DNA of 23,706 nucleotides from positions 145,917 to 169,622 of the forward strand of contig BFEA01000617.1 in NCBI GenBank assembly GCA_003427395.1, given 5' to 3'. The number at the start of each line of letters is the position of its first letter. Position 1 is the stretch's first letter. Below, one piece after another: positions 1-8,990 of this stretch. The notes beneath the pieces were generated by a model, which saw only the letters and a program-made list of their open reading frames with translations, ran no database searches and was not told the origin of the DNA. The position numbers and the translations under genes are program-made. Origin of the DNA: Chara braunii (Eukaryota > Streptophyta > Charophyceae > Charales > Characeae).

Positions 1-549
1 GCTATTTCTAGGACAGCAATGGTAAAACCTCCTTCCCTGGTGTAATTACGATGCTCTGGCTGAAGGTCGGGGGGATCAGCGAGATTAGCAAGATCAACAT
101 CAAGCTGTAGGGCTGGCTCCATGTCCATTCTGGGAAGCATCTGTCCAGTTCCTATTCCCCCAGCAAGTCAACTTGAATACATCATAATACACGCTCACGC
201 TTCCTTCCGTACGGCCGAAGGAACCCTGACCAGCATTGATTACTCCTATAATATGGGAGAATTGACTGTCAGCTTGCCTTTCCCTGAGATCCCTCTCAGA
301 TTCCTCTGTGGGAACCTCTCAGCTAAGCTTTAAAAGCAACAAGGAAATTTGAGATCAACAAAAAATGAGTTGCTCTCGAGTCACGCTGAGGATTTTTGTT
401 CATCCTTATGTAGCCTGTGGATCCTGTAAGGCCGCCCGTTGACCGCAGTATTCAACTTCTCCAGCTCATTTCCGAGTTATGCCAGCGCATGTCAGAGTCT
501 CTTATCTCTACAATTCCCTCCCCCCCGCCAGCCAAACTTTGACAAACTT
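1..549. other. Unassigned left edge, possibly LINE 3' sequence
   Basis: I recognise no gene here. On the minus strand a frame of about 48 codons runs from an ATG near 145 off the left edge of the window without a stop. It contains the stretch HRNYTREGGFTIAVLEI, which I cannot assign. A short plus-strand frame (121-333) has no recognisable motif. The stretch lies just beyond the last codons of the minus-strand LINE and may be its 3' untranslated region, but I see no poly(A) tail or target-site duplication that would fix the LINE end. Confidence 0.3.
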
Positions 550-577
550 GGAGAGGATACTCTGCTGCCGATCCTCG

Positions 578-1268
578 TCATCGGGCAGGGAGTGCCTTGT
601 TTAGTGCCATTTGCATAGGATCTCCCCCGTGGATCAGGGTCCTTGTCTCCGCCCATACCTTTTGTCTTGGTGTTGATAGTCCCTCGATAGTCCTGCTGCA
701 TCTTTCCTTCCAAATCGACCAAAGTGTTACCTTCCCGATCATGCCAAACCATGTCCTTTCTGAGTTGTTGAAATCAGTCGGAATGTTAGTCCCTAGAAGA
801 AGTTGGATAGGGTGTTCAGGGAAGGGTTTTGAGAAAAGGGAGTCCCAGACGTCCGAGGCCCTAGCCCAGTACTCTGTCACTTCCTTACAGCGTATTAGCC
901 AGTGAAGTATGTCTTCCGGCTCGTTAACTGAGCAGACTGTGCATAGGTCAGAACTATTGGGGTCGTTCCTCCTTCGACGAATATGGAGCCATTGGTTGAC
1001 CGGCACCGCCACGTAGGCAATGAGCCATTGCAGACTCCTAACTTTGAACGGCCTGATTGATTTGATTTTTTTGAATTTTTTTCCATGGAACTTGTGAGAT
1101 CTGGTCTCCTTCTTGTCCGATTACTTTCGACCATCTGCTTCTGATTGTGGGTTCTAGGTCGTTATTCTTGAGGAATAATCTGTAGCCCATTTTCACTGAG
1201 TAGTCCTGGATGTGTGTGTTCATATTTTTTGTTTCTATCTGATGTTCAGGCCCATTCTGCTGGGTCAA
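578..1268 (-). pseudogene. LINE zf-RVT zinc-binding C-terminal domain
   Basis: The minus strand reads SLQWLIAYVAVPVNQWLHIR (crossing a frame change near 1010) and then SDLCTVCSVNEPEDILHWLI followed by RC. The spacing Cys-x2-Cys ... His-x4-Cys is the signature of the reverse-transcriptase zinc-binding domain (zf-RVT) found after the RT in plant LINEs. The 144-residue frame at 578-1012 is open and ends MQMALNKALPAR. It lacks the DPFPP C-terminal signature seen in the other LINE copies here. Its start is an internal methionine, not a true start. Confidence 0.75.
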
Positions 1269-2300
1269 ATTCCAGGTGTTGGATCGCGGTGTCCATTCTG
1301 AAGATTGTTTTGGGCCAGGTCCCCATAACTCTCACTTTCCTGAGGAGAAAGATGTCTAGGCTTGTTCTTTCCACATCGTTGTCCAGGATAGATGCGGAGC
1401 CATAAACTGATAGCGACATTGGTAGGACGTGAAAACATCAACAGTATTCGATCCCTGTTGTTTGTGTGAGACTTGGTAGGCTCTCGAGGGGGGCTGTTCC
1501 TGTATCCGGATTCCCCATTCACCCGTTTTCCATGTCGGCGTTCCCTTCAGCAGTTCTTTCCAGCCTTCCGGGATGCAGTTGATGACGATCTCCAGGTTCC
1601 TATCTCGCCGGTGACATCCCTTGAGGTGAGGGACAAGTTACTGGTCAATTACCCAGTTTTTTTTCTCTTCATCCACAAGTGCCAGATTTTCCACACTCCG
1701 TATTTTATCCATGATAGCCAATGTGTATCTCTTGGTTTGAGGGAAAGCGAGTGATCACTTTCATCTCTCACCCATGGATTGCCAAATAGGGGTTGCCTCA
1801 GTACCTCTTCCCTAGTCTTGGGTTTGTCGATTCTTCTCGACATGATTTCCCACCAGATCCATAGCAGAGCTGCCCAATAGGGTGTGGGCGGTCTGGCTCC
1901 CTGAGGGTCGACACCTCGTCGTTGGTTTCTGTGTTCCGTTTTTGGGGACCATTCCTTGTTCATTACCCAAAATAAGCTAGACATGTTTGCTGGTGTCAGT
2001 ACCGGGGCTAAGCCCCTTATGTTGTCGAGTGCTAGTTTATTCCATGTTGTGCCCGGTTTGGTGAGAAGTTTGATGATCCATTTGACTTGGAGGGCTTTGG
2101 TTTCCTGTTTGGGATAAATGATGCCCAGACCCCCTCTGCTTGGTTTCCTCGTGATATAATGTCAAGCTATCTTTGGGATACAGTTAACTTTGTTGGGGTC
2201 CCCTGTAAGCTTTTGCTTTCCCGTTTAGTTCGTTGGTCGAGTTATCTGGCACCGTCCATATTGAGGCTATATACCGCATCATCGAGAAGATAGAGGTATT
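1265..2300 (-). pseudogene. LINE post-RT linker region (broken)
   Basis: Between the RT and the zinc-binding domain lies the poorly conserved post-RT region typical of L1-like ORF2. I read GGLGIIYPKQETKALQVKWI at about 2070-2140, matching the common GGLGhxDLxxxNxAL element. QPLFGNPWVRDES lies at about 1755-1800 and GVWKIWHLWMKRKKTG at about 1650-1700, equivalent to the common 'PLF-N-I ... GI-x-I-x-DLW' element. The pieces sit in different frames with stops between them. No catalytic role is expected. The region is useful mainly to show that the RT above and the zinc-binding piece below belong to one element. Confidence 0.6.
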
Positions 2301-2305
2301 GATGG

Positions 2306-3315
2306 TTAAGTGCGACCGATTAGGGATGTAAAGGTGTTACCCCATCTGCCCGCTTTGTTGATTTGTTTGGTCAGCACGTCTTGGGCCATCTGAGGGGCAA
2401 AACCCTCTTTTGTCATCAGAATGCCCATAAATTTTTTGGGTGTCTCCGATGTTTCCCATGTCATTGCTGCTTCTTGGCCTTGGAGGTGAGGGGTCTCTTC
2501 CTCTGCCAGCCACCACCCGATTGTCGTTTTCCAATTGATTTTCATTTCTGATGCAAGTCTGAAGGCTTTTATAGCTCTCACTAACTCACTGAAAGATGAA
2601 TCTGAGGCTCATATGAGGACGGTAAGATTGTCCGCAAACATTATTAGTCAGAAACTTCAGACGGTGGGGTGATCCTGCATCGACTTCTGGTAATCTGTGG
2701 ATGGAGGGATCTTTCCGGAGGAAGGAGGCAATTGCTTCCATGACAAACAAGAAGATTAGGGGAGCTAGTGGATCTCTTTGGCAAACTGAGCGAGAAATTG
2801 GGTAACAGCCCGACAGCAGACCATTGACTTGTACACGGCCTATGGCGTCATTGTAAAGGATGCGTACCCATTTTCTGAAATTCGGCCTCACACCCATCTT
2901 TTCCACACTCGCGTTTAGAAAGGCCAGTTGACCTGGTCATACAACTCCTCAAAGTCTAAAAGTAGTATTGCTCTGTTGATCCTCTTCTCTCTTACTTTTT
3001 TGGCTGCATTATTGAGGGTAAGTACATTGTCCAAAATGTATCTCCCCAGAATGAAGCCTGTTTGGTCTATATGGAAGCACTTGTCAGTGAGGTCGAGGAT
3101 CCTGAAGGCCAGGGCTTTGGCCAGGATTTTGTAGGGCAGTGTGAGTAAGGAAACAGGCCTGTAGTTCCTTACGTCTTCTTTTTTGCCATTCTTCTATAGT
3201 AGTGTAACTACGCTTCTGCGCAGCAGATTCCCTAATCCACCTTTGAGCCAACTGTCTTGGTAGAAATTTAACAGGTCGCCCCCAAGGAGTAGCCATAACT
3301 TCTCCCAAAAATTAT
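2306..3315 (-). pseudogene. LINE reverse transcriptase domain (broken)
   Basis: RNA-dependent DNA polymerase of a LINE ORF2. In order on the minus strand I read LLRRSVVTLL then a TAG then KNGKKEDV (about 3180-3240), and NYRPVSLLTLPYKILAKALA (about 3110-3170). QTGFILGRYILDN and LLLDFEELYDQVNW, with the motif A aspartate, lie about 2930-3060. QVNGLLSGCYPISRSVCQRD, motif B, lies about 2770-2840. FADNLTVLI, motif C with DN in place of DD, is followed by a TGA (about 2605-2635) in a frame different from motif B. The thumb-like IKAFRLASEMKINW is at about 2530-2575. Arginine replaces the usual glycine of QGDP in motif B. At least two stops and one frameshift make it inactive. The Y/FADD-type palm and the NYRPISLL-like motif place it near the L1 group. 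Confidence 0.85.
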
Positions 3316-3531
3316 TTTGTGTTACGATCCTGGCCAATTTCGAAGTATACATACATCAGAAAGTACAATGTCGTCCAATTGCAAAAAGAAATGAATGAAC
3401 TTGAGAGGAGAGAGAGGGAAAGAAGAAGAAGAAGAAGTAAGAACGAAAAGAAGATGATGTACTCCAGCATAGACCAATGACAAGGCTCTTCTTCTTCGCC
3501 AACCAATCTCCACCTCCTTATCTCCTCCCCT

Positions 3532-3537
3532 TTTATT
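3532..3537 (-). promoter_or_regulatory. Candidate polyadenylation signal in LTR
   Basis: The minus strand reads GAATAAAAGGGG. The equivalent place in the other LTR has AATAAG instead. It lies downstream of the candidate TATA box, where the R/U5 boundary would be expected. It is a six-base motif, so the support is limited. Confidence 0.3.
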
Positions 3538-4062
3538 CAAACAAGAAATAACAATAATAATGTTGAATGGCTGAACCAGAATCAATGTTCGAATCCCACT
3601 TCTACTGCACGCACAACATGAGGTCCACCATAGCCATGGCCACCCTTCTCCTTCCTCGTCGTTGCAGGCCGAGGCTATGGCGGACTACTGAGGCTTCAGC
3701 CTCCTGTCCAAACACAACCCAAAGCAGATATGTCGTTGCCACTTCAAGCAGCTATGCCGCTGCTCACTCAACCGCCATGCCTGACTCTACCCCGAGCTTC
3801 CTTGGTGCGACACTACCCCAACGGGGCCTTTCCAAATGCAGCGCCTAACAAGGTGATGAAGATGGTGTCCACCATAGCCAGGTAAGTACCTCACGACTCC
3901 CCTCCTTGGTCCCCTTCTCCCTCCTCCTCCTACCGGTAGAGCTCCACCATAGCCAAGGTGGAAGCTCCCTGCTTCTTCCAGCGCTCTTCCAACCAGCGCT
4001 CCAACAGCGTGACACCCAACTCGCACACTGAAGAATGAGGCCGAGCTCTTGTCTCGGCCTCT

Positions 4063-4069
4063 TGATATA
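4063..4069 (-). promoter_or_regulatory. Candidate TATA box in 3' LTR
   Basis: The minus strand reads GCTATATCAAG here, about 580 bp into the LTR from its U3 end. The same site is kept in the other LTR at 12433-12439. The position, with U3 upstream and a candidate polyadenylation signal (AATAAA on the minus strand at 3532-3537) about 530 bp downstream, fits a U3/R layout. This is motif matching only. Confidence 0.4.
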
Positions 4070-4648
4070 GCGGCCTACTTGCCTCCTGGGCGGTGACTTC
4101 CAGGCCGCTCGGCCTCCCAAGCAACCGGTACCTCCTCCCTTTCGGAGAGAAACATCATTGCCGACTCTGATATTGCCCGTACAAGCTCTAGACTCAGACT
4201 GGATGGACTGGTACCGGCCTAGACCTAGCCTACCGCTACTGGGCCTCGAAAAATGCCAACTTTGTCTTCTTCTGCTCGGCCTCGAGTACCCTGCACATCT
4301 ACTGCTACTGGGTGTGGTACCGGCCTACCTGCTACTTGAGTGTTTTTCCGCTGCTCTAAGCACCGCGGCCCCCTGGCTCTGCTACTCGAGTGTTTTCCCT
4401 GCTGCAACCCTCAATGTCACGGCCACAGGTAAGTACTGGCCCTACGGGCCTGCCAAACAAGCAAGTACCCTTGCGGGTCACACACACTCATGCCGAACAC
4501 TCAGACACGCACGCAAGTCAACAGGCATGCACACATACAAACTTAGAAAACACATCAGAATGCGGGAATCTCAGCAAGGCATCCATTCCATCGGCAGAAC
4601 TTCAGAAATCAGCAGTGTTCTCAGTCTGTGTTATGGCGGGTCATTACA

Positions 4649-4662
4649 CTACCCCCCCCTTC
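4649..4662 (-). other. Polypurine tract (plus-strand primer) of the Ty3 element
   Basis: On the minus strand AAGGGGGGGGTAG directly precedes the 3' LTR start TGTAATGACCCG. A purine run touching the 3' LTR is the plus-strand DNA primer of LTR retrotransposons. It fixes the inner LTR boundary and the minus-strand orientation. Confidence 0.85.
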
Positions 4663-4690
4663 AAGAGCGAGGTCCCTTCGAGCGAGTAAC

Positions 4691-4917
4691 TCAATCAGAG
4701 TCCTTGCATAATGCATCATAAGCGTAAATAGCAAACAGAGATCGGGTATGTTCCATCGCGGTAGCAGTGAATTTAGGTTGCTGTTCGGAATTGATCAGTC
4801 GTTCATATGCGTTGACGACTCGCGGGGCGCTCTGCAACAAATCTTTCTGAGCAATCCAGTAAAAGTCATTCAATGAATGATATAGGAAGTGAACTTTGTA
4901 TTGTCTGTTTCTCCTTT
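4691..4917 (-). pseudogene. Chromodomain-like C-terminus of Ty3 integrase
   Basis: The frame continues that of the integrase C-terminal piece after a TAA. It reads RQYKVHFLYHSLNDFYWI then AQKDLLQSAPRVVNAYERLI. The pattern of a hydrophobic strand, a W-I pair, then an acidic/leucine helix with AP and AYE resembles the chromodomain-like tail of chromoviral integrases, which directs insertion to marked chromatin. Only one clear aromatic-cage candidate is visible, so the methyl-lysine binding pocket cannot be assumed. The segment ends ALCKDSD before the polypurine tract. The preceding TAA would remove it from the protein. Confidence 0.6.
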
Positions 4918-5464
4918 ACCCACTCTGCTCGACAAATTTGTCAATCTCGTGACCGCCATTGATTGCACGAGGAATCATTGATTCTCGATATGGAAAAGTT
5001 TCGGGTGGTTCATACGGAAACAACTTCGACGCGTGAAAGCCTGGGTGCGTGCGCAGATGAGGAGACACGTCGGTCGTGTAAGAAGGACCAAATGAATCGT
5101 TCCCAACTCGGTTCGGCACCTTCCATGGACCATAGTACTGAGGACGAAGCTTTCGTGATACACCTTCTTCTTCAGAAAACTCAGACATCTTGACCCAGAC
5201 ATAACTTCCCACTGTGAAAAGGTCAGGCTGGCGCTTTTTGTTTGCATGCTTAATCATGGCACTGCGTCGCTTTTCCATAGCCGCGACCGCAACTTTGAGT
5301 AAACGACCAAACTTAGCGTTGTAGCCTGGCTGGCCAGGTGTTAGGCCAGGTGGCTGTTCAGGGAACAGATAAGATAGGGGATTGCGGATTTTCCACCCAA
5401 GGTGAAGCCAGTTAGGTGTCATCCCGGTGGAAGAGTGTATGGAGTTGTTGTACAACCCTTGCAA
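4916..5464 (-). pseudogene. Ty3 integrase C-terminal domain with GPY/F motif
   Basis: This 182-residue frame reads YNNSIHSSTGMTPNWLHLG near its start, equivalent to the conserved 'YNsxxHsStgxsPfxl' integrase element. It is followed by a basic region with KVAVAAMEKRRSAMIKHANK and GSYVWVKMSEF. KLRPQYYGPWKVPNRVGN, the GPY/F module that helps hold target DNA, comes next, and then HPGFHASKLFPYEPP, a common end of plant Ty3 integrases. It ends EIDKFVEQSG at a TAA. It is one frame away from the catalytic core upstream, with the shift near 5465 at the phrase around LQGLYNN, so integrase is split into two frames. Confidence 0.88.
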
Positions 5465-6471
5465 ATCGGCAATTCCTCATCCCAAGAGTTCTGATCAGGC
5501 ACAGTTAGAGCTCGAAGAAGTTGGATCACAGTCTGGTTGACCCCCTCGGCCAAGCCATTGGCTTCGGGATGTCGACCAGACGTCATCTTGAGTTTGATGT
5601 CATAGATCTGGGAGGTGAAGTCCTTTCAATCTGCACTTATGAACCTAGTGTCCCGGTCACTCACAAGAGTTTTCGAGGATCCATACTGCAAAATGTACTT
5701 CTTGTGAAAGTTTTTGATCACCAGGTCAGTTGGGGCATGAGGTGGTAATGGGATCAAGTTCAAAAATTTTGAAAAGCGGTCAACAATCACCATTATTTGC
5801 GAATATTCATTCCTATTCTTTTTCCCCATGTCCGTGAAGTCAATGGAAAGAGACTCACCCGGGCCATCATGATTAGGAAGAGGATGTTGCAGCCCATAGG
5901 GCTTCCGCCAAGACGGTTTGATGCGTTGACAGACCTCACACTCAGCCACAAACTTTCGTGCCATCCCTTTCATTCCAGGCCATACAAACTTTTGCAACAG
6001 ACTTCCGTATGTTTTCTCAAAACCGAAGTGTCCACTCCGGCCATGAGCCAAGTCCAAGAAGTGAGTAAGGATCGGCTCATGGTTGGGTACACACAGTCGG
6101 TCGTGCTTCCCGTAACGTCGGAAAAGTAAGCCCTTACATTCATGGAAATCAGGCTGACTGTTGGGGTCAGCCCGAATCTGCTCAAGGATGGGAACGAGTT
6201 CCGGGTCCCTGGCAGTATCCTCAATGAGTTCCTCCTTCAAATTCTTACGGAGATCATAGGAACCCACAAGACAAGTCATGTACTCAGGGTGGCGAGACAA
6301 AGCATCCGCAACATGATTGTAACAACCTTTCTTGTGCCTAAGTTCGAAATCATACACAGCAATCTCATGCAGCCAGCGGGTCAGTGTAGTTGAGGGATTG
6401 GTCTGTGTCTGAATCCATTTCAAGGTCTCGTGGTCTGAGGACACATTGAAATGGCGACATAGAGCTCTCAC
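5465..6471 (-). pseudogene. Ty3 RNase H C-terminal part and integrase catalytic core
   Basis: The frame starts within RNase H (RHFNVSSDHETLKWI; HVADALSRHPEYM is its usual end) and runs into integrase. The zinc-binding H2C2 domain shows HGRSGHFGFEKTYGSLLQ followed by CEVCQRIKPSW. The DDE core shows SLSIDFTDMGKKNR (first Asp), TLVSDRDTRFISAD (second Asp), and after an in-frame TGA near 5624, RHPEANGLAEGVNQTVIQLL (Glu). All three catalytic acids are present. The TGA between the second Asp and the Glu, plus the frameshift near 5465, prevent a complete enzyme. RNase H and RT are in another frame at 6468, where about 15-20 codons expected of the family also seem to be missing. Confidence 0.9.
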
Positions 6472-7566
6472 ATGTAAGTGGAGGGACCTACCTTGTGACT
6501 AGGCATACGTTTGCTGTAGAATTTTAGCGAACGTAAGTCGTCGCCATCATCTTGTTGCAGCACTGCACCAATCCCATACAAACTGGCATCCGTAGTTACT
6601 ACGAATGTAAGTTTGGGATCTGCAATGCAGAGCACCGGACGACTCGCCAAAGCCTCCTTCAATGCTTGGAAGGTTGTTGTGCATTCCTCATTCCATGTGT
6701 AGGATACATTCTTGCTTGTCAATCTGGACAGCATTCGGGCAATGATAGAGAAGTTGGGTACAAACTTACGGTAGTATGATGCAAGACCAAGAAAAGAACG
6801 CAACTCGCGGACATTCGCCGGTTGAGGCCACATGCGGATGACCTCAACTTTGGTTGCCTCGGGCTCTAGGCCTACAGCAGACAATCGATGTCCAAGGTAT
6901 ACGACGTTGTCCCTCCCAAACTCATATTTCTCCAAGTTGAGATGGAGTTGCGCATCCTTGAGGATCTGCAACACTTCCTTAAGATATCTCACGTGCTCCT
7001 CCGTCGACTTGCTGAAGATTAGTATGTCATCCAAATACACAACAACAAACTGGTTGATCTGATTGCGGAACACCTTGTCCATGAGACTTTGAAAGGTGGT
7101 CGGTGCATTCGTGAGGCCGAAGGGCATGACAATAAACTCGTACAGCCCATCGCGAGTTTTGAATGCAGTTTTGTGCTGGTCTGCAAGGTCTACTTCAATC
7201 TGGTGGTAGCCAGACTTGAGATCGATCTTGTTGAAGACTTTGCACCCACCTGCAGCATCAAGCAGATCATCAATATGTGGCAAAGGATATGCATTATTTC
7301 TTGTTATCCTATTCAGTCTGCGGTAATCGATACACATCCGTAGTTTGCGTCCTTTCTTCGGGACAAACAGAACCGGTGCACCGAATTCGGATTCGCTTGG
7401 CTTGATCCATCCCTTCCCAATCATGTCATCAATCTGTCTTCGCAACTCCTCCAATTCACCTGAGCCCATTAGATAGACACAACCTTTTGGAGGAGTGCTA
7501 CCTTCTATCAACTCGATCTTGTGTCAGACCGGACGCACGGGGACTCCATGCGGTTCGGACAAGACT
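6468..7566 (-). pseudogene. Ty3 reverse transcriptase and start of RNase H
   Basis: This is the best-kept part of pol: one frame of 347 residues to 7511, extending upstream through a TGA near 7525. In order it has RKLRMCIDYRRLNRITRNN, YPLPHIDDLLD, FNKIDLKSGYHQIEV (motif A Asp), MPFGLTNAPTTFQSLMDKVF (motif B), and VVVYLDDILIFSKS (motif C, YLDD). YLGHRLSAVG, RELRSFLGLASYYRKFVPNF (connection) and TDASLYGIGAVLQQ (RNase H first Asp) follow. Catalytic residues are all present. It stops at GPSTYM, where the RNase H continues in another frame. The upstream TGA lies between PHGVPVRPV and HKIELIEGSTPPKG, the linker that joins protease to RT in this family. Confidence 0.95.
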
Positions 7567-8528
7567 TCAGGAAAATCGGTTGAGAAGGTTGCGGATTTCT
7601 GATGGGACTTCCGGAGGTGGATCATCACTTTCAGGTGAAAGCATACCGGATTGCATAGGTGCAGCCAAAACAACAGAATTCGAAGCAGAGTCGTTTGGAC
7701 TATAAGTAGACTTAGTAGAGCTAGAAGTAGTTGCATTCGAAGTAGAAACGACACGCAAAGTAGAATCATTATGTACAACAAATACAAAAGGCACATGAGT
7801 AGCCCTAACAAAGGCTATGTACATTTGCTCATCAGCATTGCGCCTGCGCCACTTTTTGCAGAATTGCATTGCATTGAGAAAAGTTACTTGGGACTCGTGC
7901 GGCTCATCCAAGAGGACTTGACACTGGATTCCCATGGCATCTTTGACCATGAACCGTGAGTCCTTCCACGTAGTTCTTTCACATTGGGCCTGCAACCAGC
8001 CCAAGCAAATAATCGCGTCGAAGGGGCACTTATCAAGGACACAGAAGTTCAACTCATGCGTGATTGTGCGGTCTGCCTCAAAGGTAGTGCGCACACCTTT
8101 GACTGCATGTGTGGATGTGACAACCTCTTGGTTGCCCACTTGGGTCCGACAAGGGTTCTGCAACGCCACTTGCTTCATTCCCAAGCGTGCCTTACGAATG
8201 TCGTGCGGTGAGAAGTAGTTGGCGGTTGCGCCACAATCAGCCAATGCACGGATGTGACGACCGTTAATGCGGAGTTTGAAGAAGATCAACTTCGTTTTCC
8301 CCTGTGCACGTTCTTGCTTCATGTGAGCCCAACGCGACAAGAGAGCATGAAAGTCGATTTCTTCCGGCTCCACCCAAGGCTCCTTATAGAGGATGTGCAA
8401 TTTCTCAGCTTTGGGATCAGCATCAGATGGGGTTTTAGGAGAGGTTTGCTGAGTAGAATCAGAATCTGGATAAGGATCTGTACTTACATGTTCAGCCTCT
8501 CCGTCTGTAGAGTGTGTTGATGATGTCT
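7567..8528 (-). pseudogene. Ty3 aspartic protease region
   Basis: The frame is open from about 8530 and reads PDSDSTQQTSPKTPSDADPK, an acidic linker, then LHILYKEPWVEPEEIDFHAL. The protease core shows INGRHIRALADCGATANYFS, where the catalytic Asp lies in DCGA instead of the common DSGA or DTGA. FDAIICLGWLQAQ, the usual second 'hhGxxWL' element, follows. A 100-residue Ser/Thr/Asn-rich linker then leads to EVPSEIRNLLNRFS. The frame is different from both the nucleocapsid upstream (-1 relative to it) and the RT downstream. A stop ends the piece where the RT frame picks up STDFPEVLSEPHG, so at least one indel lies near 7570. Confidence 0.85.
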
Positions 8529-8990
8529 CTACCCCCGTTGCTGGTTTCTCTGCTGCAATCTAAAGCAATGTTGGACTGAATGTCCCGGTTTGGTGCAATG
8601 AAGGCAACCTTCTTTCTTCACCCTGTGTTTCCACTCACTTTCACTAATCCGGAGATCTTCCCATGGTTTCGTGGAAGGATCTTCTGGTTTGGGTGGAATC
8701 TTCGCTCCCTTGGGAAGGAGAATGGTGTTAGTATTGTTTTTCACTGTGGTCCTCGGTCCCTTACTTTTGAAGGCAATCTTCTTGAAGGCATTCATGGATT
8801 CCTCGTCATTTACATACTCAAACGCATGAGTTGACGAAGAGCAAGATGCCTCGCAGCCTTGCTCTTGATCGTCATCAAGAGAAGGATCCTCTTCGAAGGT
8901 CTCCTCGTCATCCTCAAGTAGATCGTGCACTGAAAAACGGTTCTTGCCTGGAAACCGCCACCCGATCCACCCGGGAGGTCTTGTGCCTCC
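8529..8990 (-). pseudogene. Gag C-terminal part with CCHC nucleocapsid zinc knuckle
   Basis: The nucleocapsid end of Gag, which packages the element RNA. It reads WRFPGKNRFSVHDLLEDDEE, an acidic stretch (about 8880-8960), the linker TILLPKGAKIPPKPEDPSTK, and then CLHCTKPGHSVQHCFRLQQR. The knuckle fits C-x2-C-x4-H-x4-C exactly. It ends NQQRG at a TAG. Its frame differs from the upstream capsid part; the switch is near 8955-8990, after LEAQDLPGG. The protease frame that follows is -1 relative to this one. I see no canonical X-XXY-YYZ slippery heptamer at the junction, so this could be an indel or a non-standard shift. Confidence 0.88.

Larger units (their letters stand above)
550..3319 (-). mobile_element. 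LINE-1 fragment: degraded non-LTR retrotransposon (L1-like), interrupted at its RT
   Basis: Reading from 3319 down, the minus strand carries the ordered domains of a plant-type L1 ORF2: RT fingers, palm motifs A, B and C, thumb, post-RT region, and a zinc-binding zf-RVT domain. The frame changes several times and carries stops, so it is a dead copy. The endonuclease and the start of the RT are absent because an LTR begins at 3320, inside the RT sequence. The left (3') limit is uncertain: the last recognisable codons end near 578. Its C-terminus differs from that of the other LINE copies in this window, so it is probably another family. Confidence 0.85.
3320..4648 (-). repeat. 3' LTR, complete (1329 bp)
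   Basis: The repeat begins TGTTACGATCCTGG and ends GGGTCATTACA on the plus strand, giving the standard TG...CA ends in either orientation. Its first ~970 bp match the right-hand repeat at 11661-12653. On its inner side it is joined directly to a C-rich tract, which on the minus strand is the polypurine tract, so this is the downstream (3') LTR. The five bases outside it, TTTTG (3315-3319), should be one half of the target duplication; the other half is lost. It contains GAA-rich and CT-rich stretches. The repeated 'ccaccatagcca' phrases seem to be internal low-order repeats. Confidence 0.92.

Noticed and set aside
3567-4124. Open frames inside the left LTR and their copies in the right LTR
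   Set aside because: They are in LTR sequence, differ in length between the two LTRs, and show no known domain.
7487-8520. Plus-strand frames over the Ty3 pol and gag region
   Set aside because: Shadows of the minus-strand pol and gag frames, which carry all the conserved motifs.
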